Shown here: positions 1 to 5,463 of the stretch, one piece after another | Layout of the letters: each line of letters begins with the position of its first letter | How positions within the stretch are numbered: the stretch's first letter is position 1 | Assembly: GCA_023259685.1 (NCBI GenBank) | Contig: JALRGP010000068.1 | Location: 1 to 5,582 of the forward strand | Length of the DNA stretch: 5,582 nucleotides | Reading direction: 5' to 3' | Origin: Alphaproteobacteria bacterium | GTDB lineage: Bacteria; Pseudomonadota; Alphaproteobacteria; JALRGP01 | Made by a program: the position numbers and the translations under genes | Notes under the pieces: generated by a model | Told to the model about the DNA's origin: nothing | The model's input: only the letters and a program-made list of their open reading frames with translations | The model's database searches: none

Positions 1-403
1 GTAAATCCCATCCAAATAAATCATTCATTGCAAACACTAAGGCAGCAAATCCTGATGCAGATGAAGCAAGACCTGCTCCCGTTGGTAAATCATTAATGGT
101 TTCTATGTGAAAACTTAAACCTTTGACACGAAATAGATCCAAAAACTCAGATACTCTTTTAAAAAAAGAAGATTGTTGAGATAGTAAAGATCCATTTAAA
201 ATGAGGACATCTTCATGATGATCTATTAATTTTAACGATGTCCGCGTATAAGCGTTCAGCGAGATCGATAAACTAGATGTTAAGGGTAGGTTAAATTTTT
301 CCTGTCTTTTCCCAAAATATTTAATTAAAGCAATGTTAACCGGTGCGACACCCCGACCAATACTTTTGGCGGTGATACAGTCGGGGATGATTTTTTTAAT
401 CAT
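1..403 (-). CDS. mvaD: Diphosphomevalonate decarboxylase, N-terminal 134 residues (gene cut by window edge)
   Basis: GHMP-superfamily enzyme that uses ATP to decarboxylate mevalonate 5-diphosphate to isopentenyl diphosphate, the last step of the mevalonate isoprenoid pathway, in the cytoplasm. Seen: from ATG at 403 the frame stays open to the edge. Residues 20-50 carry the family signature APVNIALIKYFGKR, then NLPLTSSLSISL. The glycine- and serine-rich ATP-binding loop NDLPTGAGLASSASG is at 104-118. The family normally has KYWGK; here it is KYFGK, which keeps the Lys, Tyr and Lys. The catalytic Asp lies in the missing C-terminal part. The start overlaps the stop of the preceding small gene by 4 bp (ATGA). 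There is no well-spaced Shine-Dalgarno (AAAGAG is 14 nt away), so translation is probably coupled. Related phosphomevalonate decarboxylases or mevalonate 3-kinases share these motifs, so exact substrate is less certain than family. Confidence 0.92.
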   Translation of the reverse strand, partial: MIKKIIPDCITAKSIGRGVAPVNIALIKYFGKRQEKFNLPLTSSLSISLNAYTRTSLKLIDHHEDVLILNGSLLSQQSSFFKRVSEFLDLFRVKGLSFHIETINDLPTGAGLASSASGFAALVFAMNDLFGWDL

Positions 404-762
404 TGCGTTGGGGCGAGCTCTTTCTTAAGTCTTTTGAATTCTTTTTTTTGACGGTGATCTAAAGTTTGAAGGCGTGATAATTTTTGAATCTTTTTTTCAA
501 TGTTATTGAGATAACGATAATTTTTTTTAAGTGACTGTTCTTCTATGATATCGAATTCTGTACCAGAATCAGATTTTTGATCAATACATTCTTCAAATGC
601 AGTGCTTTGTGACGAAGATTGTTCTTTATCAATGATTTGAAATTCTCCAGATTTAACTCGGGCTCTTACAGTGGTCTTTTCTAAGAAAACATACTCATCT
701 TTCAGCTCTTCAGAACAAAATGATAACGTAACACAAAAAAAAACTACAAAAAAATTTAACAT
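400..762 (-). CDS. Unrecognised 120-aa protein with N-terminal hydrophobic segment and charged C-terminal helix
   Basis: I do not recognise a family. The ATG at 762 is chosen because AAGGAG sits 7 nt upstream; a longer TTG start at 819 would overlap the putative terminator and has no ribosome binding site. Residues 3-17 are strongly hydrophobic (FFVVFFCVTLSFCS), suggesting a signal peptide or membrane anchor. The n-region lacks positive charge and LSFC at 13-16 is a poor lipobox, so the export route is unclear. Residues 18-80 are polar and acidic with serine-rich stretches and look disordered. Residues 79-116 are lysine- and leucine-rich and probably helical or coiled coil. A short internal repeat is visible: EFQIIDKEQS (40-49) and EFDIIEEQS (69-77). 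The gene sits between rpsA and mvaD, overlapping the mvaD start by 4 bp. Good ribosome binding site and coupling support a real gene; function is unknown. Confidence 0.72.
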   Translation of the reverse strand: MLNFFVVFFCVTLSFCSEELKDEYVFLEKTTVRARVKSGEFQIIDKEQSSSQSTAFEECIDQKSDSGTEFDIIEEQSLKKNYRYLNNIEKKIQKLSRLQTLDHRQKKEFKRLKKELAPTQ

Positions 763-769
763 CAGGAAT

Positions 770-775
770 CTCCTT
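770..775 (-). promoter_or_regulatory. Shine-Dalgarno fixing the start of the 120-aa gene
   Basis: On the minus strand AAGGAG is followed by 7 nt and then ATG at 762-760. It is the best ribosome binding site between rpsA and mvaD and decides in favour of the 120-residue product over the TTG start 57 bp upstream. Confidence 0.8.
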
Positions 776-778
776 AAT

Positions 779-808
779 AAAAAAGAGCGCACGGAAAAAA
801 GCCGACGC
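779..808 (-). terminator. Probable intrinsic terminator/attenuator after rpsA
   Basis: Read on the minus strand, GCG-T-CGG pairs with CCG-T-GCGC around a C plus six-T loop. This gives about seven pairs (six G-C, one G-T) with one bulged T. TCTTTTTT follows directly. It begins about 18 nt after the rpsA stop and ends just before the ribosome binding site of the next gene. The stem is short and imperfect, so partial termination, lowering expression of the downstream pair relative to rpsA, is more likely than a full stop. Confidence 0.5.
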
Positions 809-826
809 CCTTCTGGCAATTAAAAA

Positions 827-2509
827 CTATCCTTGGAAAATATCTTCAAAGGCATTTCCTAAAGACGCACTGTCTTTACGCATGTTCGCTAAAAGACGTT
901 TTTCTTCATCAAGTTCCAAACTTCTAATAGACAGTATAATTTGCCTTTTTTGGCGATCGAATTGGATGATTTTGGCTTCAATTTCTTGTCCAATCTTATA
1001 TACATCAGTTCTTTGTTCTGACTTATTTCTGGACAATTCTGCGACTTTGATAAATCCTTTGAGGGGGATGCCATCAATACTCACTTCAAGACCGCTATTA
1101 CGTACGCAAGATACTTGACCTTTTAAAATATCTCCACGTTTTAACTGACCAATTTCTTCTTGGAATGCATCGGGAACTAATTGCTTGACTCCCAATGAAA
1201 TGCGTTCACGGGTGGGATCAATGTCTAAAACCTTGACTTTAATTATTTGGCCATTTTTATAGTCCCGAGAAATCTGAACACCATCATCTTCCCAAGAAAT
1301 ATCTGACATGTGAACCAAACCATCTAACTGGTCATTAATATTGACAAATATACCGAATTCAGTAACTCTGTTAATTCTTCCCTCAAAAACAGTTCCGACC
1401 GGCAAATCTTTTTTCATTTTTTCCCATGGATTTTCTGAACATTGTTTGTATCCAAGGCTGAGTCGTCGTTTTGCCTCATCCACATCCAAGACCATCACTT
1501 CAACCTCATCACCAACTTTGAACATAGCATCAGCTTGAATGCTTTTGCTAATCCAGCTGAGTTCAGATACGTGAATTAATCCTTCAATGGCTGGCTCAAG
1601 TTTCACAAATACACCATATTCAGCGATGCTGGACACAGTCCCGCGTACCCGTTGACCTGGTTTATAACGGTCTTGAATACCTTCCCAAGGATCTTGTTGT
1701 AATTGTTTAAGACCCAGAGAAATGCGTCCTGTTTCTTTATTAAACTTTAGAATTTGAACTTCAAGTTCTTGTCCAATATGTTTTAAGTATTCGCTGGGGT
1801 GTTGAACACGTGTCCAAGAAATATCAGTGACGTGTAATAATCCATCAATACCACCCAAATCAACGAAGGCTCCGTATTCTGTAATATTTTTGACAATGCC
1901 CTTAACAATTTGCCCTTCTTCTAATTGACCAACGATGCCATGACGTTGTTTTTCTCGCTCTTCTTCCAAAACCATACGGTGGGACACCACAATATTATTG
2001 CGTGGGCGATCCATTTTTAAAACTTTAAATTCAATGACTTCATTTAAAGTTGCCGCTTCACGAGTTGGGCGCAAATCTACTTGGCTGCCTGGTAAAAAAC
2101 CTGTTAACCCATCTAAATCAACAGCGTAACCGCCTTTGACACGGCTGAAAATCACACCTTTAATGCTGAGGTTTTCTTTATAAGCTTTATCAAGTATTTC
2201 CCAAGCTTTTTCTTTTTTAGCTTTTTCAATGCTTAAAACTAAACTGCCATGTTTATCTTCAAGTCTTTCAACATAAACTTCAATCACATCACCAATTTTA
2301 GGTTCAATTTCTCTAAGGCGCCCCATAATATCACTGATGGGAACACGGCCTTCAGATTTTAATCCAACCTCAATAATGGCCTCTTTTTTTTTTTCATCAA
2401 TGGCACAAATAACACCTTTTACAACTTTATGCTCAAAATGACCTGGCTCTCCCATAAACTCATCGAGAAGAGCAGAAAAATCGTCCATTTTATTTAAACT
2501 ATTAGACAC
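827..2509 (-). CDS. rpsA: 30S ribosomal protein S1
   Basis: RNA-binding ribosomal protein that captures and unfolds mRNA leaders on the 30S subunit during initiation; cytoplasmic. Seen: 560 residues, close to the usual 550-570 for proteobacteria, with six S1 (OB-fold) domains at roughly 28-95, 113-179, 198-268, 285-355, 372-443 and 459-529. Domains 3 to 5 show the classic pattern (EYGAFVDL, GLLHVTDISW; EYGVFVKL, GLIHVSELSW; EFGIFVNI, GLVHMSDISW). Domains 1, 2 and 6 are more divergent, as is normal for ribosome-docking and end domains. The start is GTG, with AAAGAG 7 nt upstream; ATG at codon 8 has no ribosome binding site. The N-terminal FSALLDEFMGE and VGLKSEGRVP are alphaproteobacterial in style. 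The gene has its own promoter. No cmk lies directly upstream; clpB is there instead. Confidence 0.98.
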   Translation of the reverse strand: MSNSLNKMDDFSALLDEFMGEPGHFEHKVVKGVICAIDEKKKEAIIEVGLKSEGRVPISDIMGRLREIEPKIGDVIEVYVERLEDKHGSLVLSIEKAKKEKAWEILDKAYKENLSIKGVIFSRVKGGYAVDLDGLTGFLPGSQVDLRPTREAATLNEVIEFKVLKMDRPRNNIVVSHRMVLEEEREKQRHGIVGQLEEGQIVKGIVKNITEYGAFVDLGGIDGLLHVTDISWTRVQHPSEYLKHIGQELEVQILKFNKETGRISLGLKQLQQDPWEGIQDRYKPGQRVRGTVSSIAEYGVFVKLEPAIEGLIHVSELSWISKSIQADAMFKVGDEVEVMVLDVDEAKRRLSLGYKQCSENPWEKMKKDLPVGTVFEGRINRVTEFGIFVNINDQLDGLVHMSDISWEDDGVQISRDYKNGQIIKVKVLDIDPTRERISLGVKQLVPDAFQEEIGQLKRGDILKGQVSCVRNSGLEVSIDGIPLKGFIKVAELSRNKSEQRTDVYKIGQEIEAKIIQFDRQKRQIILSIRSLELDEEKRLLANMRKDSASLGNAFEDIFQG

Positions 2510-2516
2510 GTAAGAA

Positions 2517-2522
2517 CTCTTT
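2517..2522 (-). promoter_or_regulatory. Ribosome binding site for the GTG start of rpsA
   Basis: AAAGAG on the minus strand, 7 nt before GTG at 2509-2507. It is a moderate match to the anti-Shine-Dalgarno but well placed. The alternative ATG seven codons further in lacks any purine-rich motif. Confidence 0.65.
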
Positions 2523-2533
2523 ATTTAACTTCA

Positions 2534-2565
2534 TGACTTTTACAGGTTCTAAGATGTAAAAGCCA
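2534..2565 (-). promoter_or_regulatory. Leader hairpin in the rpsA 5' UTR
   Basis: A perfect 8-bp inverted repeat, CTTTTACA (2537-2544) against TGTAAAAG (2555-2562), with a 10-nt loop. Two further pairs lie beyond one A-C mismatch. It sits between the predicted transcription start and the ribosome binding site, ending about 14 nt before the AAAGAG motif. E. coli rpsA is autoregulated through structured leader hairpins; that this hairpin does the same is inference from position only. Confidence 0.45.
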
Positions 2566-2583
2566 ATTCTGAAACCAATCCTA

Positions 2584-2611
2584 ATTATCATAATGAAATA
2601 ATATTTGTCAA
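2584..2611 (-). promoter_or_regulatory. Sigma70-type promoter for rpsA
   Basis: On the minus strand a perfect -35 TTGACA (2611-2606) is followed by a 16-bp AT-rich spacer and -10 GATAAT (2589-2584, five of six consensus bases). Predicted start of transcription is near 2577, giving a leader of about 68 nt. The near-consensus match fits a highly expressed ribosomal protein gene and shows rpsA need not depend on read-through from clpB. Confidence 0.75.
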
Positions 2612-2743
2612 AAAGCAAATTTTTGTTTATCAAAGGGTGAGATTAAAAGTGGGGAAGCAGAAAAAAATTTTCTTAGCCATATTATTTTTTAAATTAGAAA
2701 TCAATTTTTATTTTTTTTAGAAAATTAACTATTTATTCATATT

Positions 2744-2936
2744 TAACCGAGTGTGCAAGCTGTTATTGTACTAGCATATAAAACAGGGCCTACGCATGAA
2801 ATTTCACAGGTTGCTCAGGGAAAAGTTTTGAGTTATAGCAAAATCTTCTAGGTGCATAAAATGTTTTTAAATTTTTTAACCAAATTTATTTAAGTCAAAT
2901 TTTATGCTCCTTGTAAACAACTTGCACACTCGGTTA
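2744..2936. mobile_element. 193-bp MITE-like element with perfect 16-bp terminal inverted repeats
   Basis: TAACCGAGTGTGCAAG at 2744-2759 is the exact reverse complement of 2921-2936. Weaker similarity continues inward in both ends (TGTT, then AGCATA followed by A's), giving imperfect termini of about 40 bp. If the outermost TA is the target duplication, as in IS630/Tc1-mariner elements, the element proper is 189 bp (2746-2934). The interior has no transposase. The longest minus-strand stop-to-stop stretch is 31 codons (2885-2793) with no ATG. An inner 9-bp inverted repeat (GCATAAAAT at 2854-2862, complement at 2899-2907) adds structure. It starts 2 bp beyond the clpB stop. A large transcript hairpin is the alternative reading. 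Confidence 0.65.
2784..2800. repeat. Conserved core of the repeat family, copy 1
   Basis: CAGGGCCTACGCATGAA lies inside the 193-bp element and matches 5506-5522 at 16 of 17 positions, including 13 identical bases in a row. It is unusually GC-rich for its surroundings. It is not part of the terminal repeat, so it marks shared interior sequence. Confidence 0.7.
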
Positions 2937-2938
2937 TT

Positions 2939-5434
2939 TTAAAAAATATTGAATGTTATCTCTCCATCACTTTCTTTTGCTGTAATGTGTTGATTTTTGT
3001 GAATACGGCCCTCGATAATCATCATGGCTAAGGGATCCTCAATGACCCGTTGAATCAAGCGTTTTAAAGGACGGGCTCCGTACATTGGATCGTAGCCAAC
3101 TCTTGCTAAATAATCTTTGGCACTTTTATCCAATGTTAATTCTATGGATTGTTCTTTTAATCGTTGATTCAGTAATAATATTTGAATATCGATAATCGTC
3201 CCCATGTCCTCCATACGAAGAGGGTGAAAAATAATCATATCATCTAAACGATTTAAAAATTCTGGTCGAAAATGTCCACGAACCACGTTCATCACCATAT
3301 CAGGGGCGTCCTTTACAGCGTGTGAGTCTTGGGTTAGAAATTCAGATCCCAAATTAGACGTCATAATAATAATGGTATTTTTAAAATCAACAACGCGTCC
3401 TTGGCCATCCGTTAAACGACCATCATCCAATACTTGTAATAAAATGTTAAATACTTCTGGATGTGCTTTTTCAACTTCATCTAATAAAATGACACTGTAT
3501 GGGCGTCGTCTAATGGCTTCGGTTAAAGCACCCCCTTGTTCGTATCCTACATACCCAGGAGGCGCACCAATTAGCCGCGATACACTATGTTTTTCCATGT
3601 ATTCAGACATATCAATGCGAACCATATGGGTTTCATCATCAAATAATAAAAAGGCCAATGCTTTTGTTAATTCCGTCTTTCCAACGCCCGTTGGGCCTAA
3701 AAATAAAAAGGATCCGATGGGCCGTTTAGGGTCGCTGAGCCCTGCGCGAGATCTACGAATGGCTTTGGCAACCTTCGTAAGAGCCTCGTCCTGACCCACC
3801 ACACGTTTTTTTAAATCTTGTTCAATGTGTAATAATTTCGATTTTTCCTCTTCCATCATTTTTTCAATAGGGATACCTGTCCACCTTGACACAATAAGAG
3901 CAATGTCTTCTTCTTTTACTTCTTCCTTTGTATTGTCCGATGATTCTAAATCCGTCAGTTTTTTTTCAAGATTTGGCAAAATGCTGTATAAAATTTCTCC
4001 AGCTTTGGCCAAATCCCCCTGAAGTTGCGCTTGGTCTAATTCGATTTTTGCTTGATCATAATTGGACTTTAAACGACGCATCTCCTCCAAGGATGATTTT
4101 TTCTTGCTCCATTCCTCATTAAGAATGGCGGCACTTTTTTCAAGATTTTTAAGTTCATCTTCAAGTTTGATTAAGCGTTCCTTTGATTTTGCATCATGTT
4201 CTTTTTTAAGAGCCTCTTTTTCAATTTTTAATTGAATAATGCGCCTGTCTAATTCATCAATGTCTTCGGGTTTTGAATCTAATGTCATACGAAGACGGCT
4301 TGCCGCTTCATCCATTAAATCAATCGCTTTGTCTGGTAAAAAACGATCAGAAATATAACGATTAGAATACGTACATGCACCAACAACTGCGGCGTCACTG
4401 ATACGCACACCATGATGCAATGCATATTTTTCCTTAATGCCACGAAGAATTGAAATAGCGTCCTCAACACTTGGCTCTTCCACGTAGACGGGTTGAAATC
4501 GTCGTGCAAGGGCTGCGTCTTTTTCAATGTATTGGCGGTACTCATCCAAAGTCGTGGCCCCAATACAACGTAGTTCACCGCGAGCCAAAGCAGGCTTTAA
4601 CATGTTGGATGCGTCCATTGCACCATCTGTTTTTCCTGCACCAACAAGGGTGTGTAACTCATCAATAAACAAAACAATTTCATTAGGTCGTTTTGTGACC
4701 TCGGCTAAAATCCCCTTAAGGCGCTCTTCAAATTCTCCTCGGTATTTAGCTCCGGCCAGTAGCCCTGCCAAATCAAGAGCCAACACTTTAAGGGATCTCA
4801 TGGACTCTGGGACATCTTTGGCGACAATACGTTGGGCCAATCCTTCGGCGATAGCTGTTTTGCCGACGCCGGGCTCCCCTATCAACACAGGATTATTTTT
4901 AGTTCGCCTTGATAAAACTTGAATTGTGCGTCTGATTTCTTCATCTCGACCGATAACGGGATCAACTTTACCATCCCTCACCAATTGAGTAAGATCTTTT
5001 GTGTAGCGCGCTAAAGTATCTTGATTTTGATCATCCATAGGTTGGCTCCTCTTTAATTCTGATAATTTTTGAGATAAATCTTTAGGAAATAATGGTGCAA
5101 GAACTGGTGTTTTTGCTAGATCTTGCAAGAAATCATATATTCCAATGTCTTTTGATGGGTGATTATGAGTGAGTTTTGCAAAAAATTTAGCTGATTCAGG
5201 ATCTAATTGAATCGTTGATCCTGTAACTTTTGGTAACTTTGATAATTCATTGGAAACCACCTTGTCAAAAGAATCAATATTAATTTTTAAATCTTCAAGG
5301 GTCTTTTTTTCTTTTCGAATTAGAGACTGAGTGACGTGATACAATGTTAAAAATTGATGATCATTGGCCAACGTTATTTGATGGGCGTCATGGATAATGT
5401 CTAAAACACGATGTGTATAACGTTCTTCATTCAT
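2939..5434 (-). CDS. clpB: ATP-dependent chaperone ClpB (AAA+ disaggregase)
   Basis: Hexameric cytoplasmic AAA+ machine that threads aggregated proteins through its pore and reactivates them with DnaK/DnaJ/GrpE. Seen: 831 residues, about 25 fewer than E. coli ClpB. The N domain is roughly 1-135, divergent and shortened in its second half. NBD1 has Walker A GEPGVGKT (186-193), pore loop KYRGE (230-234), Walker B VLFIDE (254-259) and arginine finger ARRF (310-313). The coiled-coil M domain spans about 390-510 at full length and separates ClpB from ClpA/ClpC. NBD2 has Walker A GPTGVGKT (580-587), pore GYVG (627-630), Walker B ILLDE (649-653), sensor TSN (692-694), arginine finger at R729 and sensor 2 GARPLKR (786-792). 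There is no IGL/IGF ClpP-docking loop motif. ATG is preceded at 7 nt by AGGGAG. A strong internal start lies at codon 133. The repeat element begins 2 bp past the stop. Confidence 0.98.
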   Translation of the reverse strand: MNEERYTHRVLDIIHDAHQITLANDHQFLTLYHVTQSLIRKEKKTLEDLKINIDSFDKVVSNELSKLPKVTGSTIQLDPESAKFFAKLTHNHPSKDIGIYDFLQDLAKTPVLAPLFPKDLSQKLSELKRSQPMDDQNQDTLARYTKDLTQLVRDGKVDPVIGRDEEIRRTIQVLSRRTKNNPVLIGEPGVGKTAIAEGLAQRIVAKDVPESMRSLKVLALDLAGLLAGAKYRGEFEERLKGILAEVTKRPNEIVLFIDELHTLVGAGKTDGAMDASNMLKPALARGELRCIGATTLDEYRQYIEKDAALARRFQPVYVEEPSVEDAISILRGIKEKYALHHGVRISDAAVVGACTYSNRYISDRFLPDKAIDLMDEAASRLRMTLDSKPEDIDELDRRIIQLKIEKEALKKEHDAKSKERLIKLEDELKNLEKSAAILNEEWSKKKSSLEEMRRLKSNYDQAKIELDQAQLQGDLAKAGEILYSILPNLEKKLTDLESSDNTKEEVKEEDIALIVSRWTGIPIEKMMEEEKSKLLHIEQDLKKRVVGQDEALTKVAKAIRRSRAGLSDPKRPIGSFLFLGPTGVGKTELTKALAFLLFDDETHMVRIDMSEYMEKHSVSRLIGAPPGYVGYEQGGALTEAIRRRPYSVILLDEVEKAHPEVFNILLQVLDDGRLTDGQGRVVDFKNTIIIMTSNLGSEFLTQDSHAVKDAPDMVMNVVRGHFRPEFLNRLDDMIIFHPLRMEDMGTIIDIQILLLNQRLKEQSIELTLDKSAKDYLARVGYDPMYGARPLKRLIQRVIEDPLAMMIIEGRIHKNQHITAKESDGEITFNIF
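5036..5054 (-). promoter_or_regulatory. Internal ribosome binding site and ATG for a ClpB form lacking the N domain
   Basis: Within clpB the minus strand reads AAAGAGGAG, then 7 nt, then in-frame ATG (5038-5036, Met133). Starting here gives a 699-residue protein that begins in the linker just before NBD1 and lacks the substrate-binding N domain. E. coli clpB has a comparable internal start (codon 149) making ClpB80. The GAGGAG match is at least as good as the AGGGAG of the main start, and it is encoded by Lys-Arg-Ser codons in a poorly conserved linker. Confidence 0.65.
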
Positions 5435-5441
5435 TTTGACA

Positions 5442-5447
5442 CTCCCT
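5442..5447 (-). promoter_or_regulatory. Ribosome binding site for full-length clpB
   Basis: AGGGAG on the minus strand, 7 nt before the ATG at 5434-5432. It is a good Shine-Dalgarno with ideal spacing and no competing in-frame start upstream. Confidence 0.8.
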
Positions 5448-5457
5448 ATTTTCTTTT

Positions 5458-5463
5458 ATTATA
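5458..5463 (-). promoter_or_regulatory. Possible -10 element for clpB
   Basis: A perfect TATAAT on the minus strand, 23 bp before the clpB ATG. No good -35 lies 16-18 bp upstream, and the implied leader would be only about 17 nt. It overlaps the edge of the degenerate repeat (TAAC from 5462). No clear RpoH (sigma32) heat-shock promoter is visible in the 148 bp available, so the main promoter may lie beyond the window or be divergent. Confidence 0.3.

Larger units (their letters stand above)
2510..2938. other. 429-bp intergenic region between clpB and rpsA
   Basis: From the clpB side it holds the 193-bp repeat element (2744-2936). Next comes about 130 bp of very AT-rich DNA (2612-2743) with no convincing gene, GC-rich terminator or RNA. 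Last come the rpsA promoter, leader hairpin and ribosome binding site. No separate clpB terminator is visible other than the large inverted repeat itself, which on the minus strand is not followed by a T tract. Confidence 0.7.

Noticed and set aside
763..819. Longer form of the 120-aa protein from a TTG at 819, adding an Arg-rich 19-residue N-terminus
   Set aside because: It would give a more classical signal-peptide n-region, but it is a TTG with no Shine-Dalgarno and its codons run through the terminator-like hairpin; ATG at 762 has AAGGAG at ideal spacing.
882..1118. Plus-strand open frame of 78 codons inside rpsA
   Set aside because: It lies wholly antisense to a well-conserved S1 gene, has no ribosome binding site and its translation resembles no protein I know.
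2669..2683. AGAAAA/TTTTCT inverted repeat as a clpB terminator
   Set aside because: The stem is almost all A-T with a 3-nt loop and would be too weak for an intrinsic terminator.
2831..2905. Promoter-like TTGACT and TATAAC motifs inside the 193-bp element, minus strand
   Set aside because: Neither has a partner hexamer at 16-18 bp that matches consensus; expected by chance in AT-rich DNA.
3372..4122. Several plus-strand open frames antisense to the NBD2 and M-domain part of clpB
   Set aside because: They are shadows of clpB codon bias; the clpB frame is unbroken with all motifs, and the antisense products are low-complexity with no recognisable domains.
4315..4578. Minus-strand 87-codon frame within clpB in another frame
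   Set aside because: It overlaps the conserved NBD1 coding sequence and has no start signal or family resemblance.
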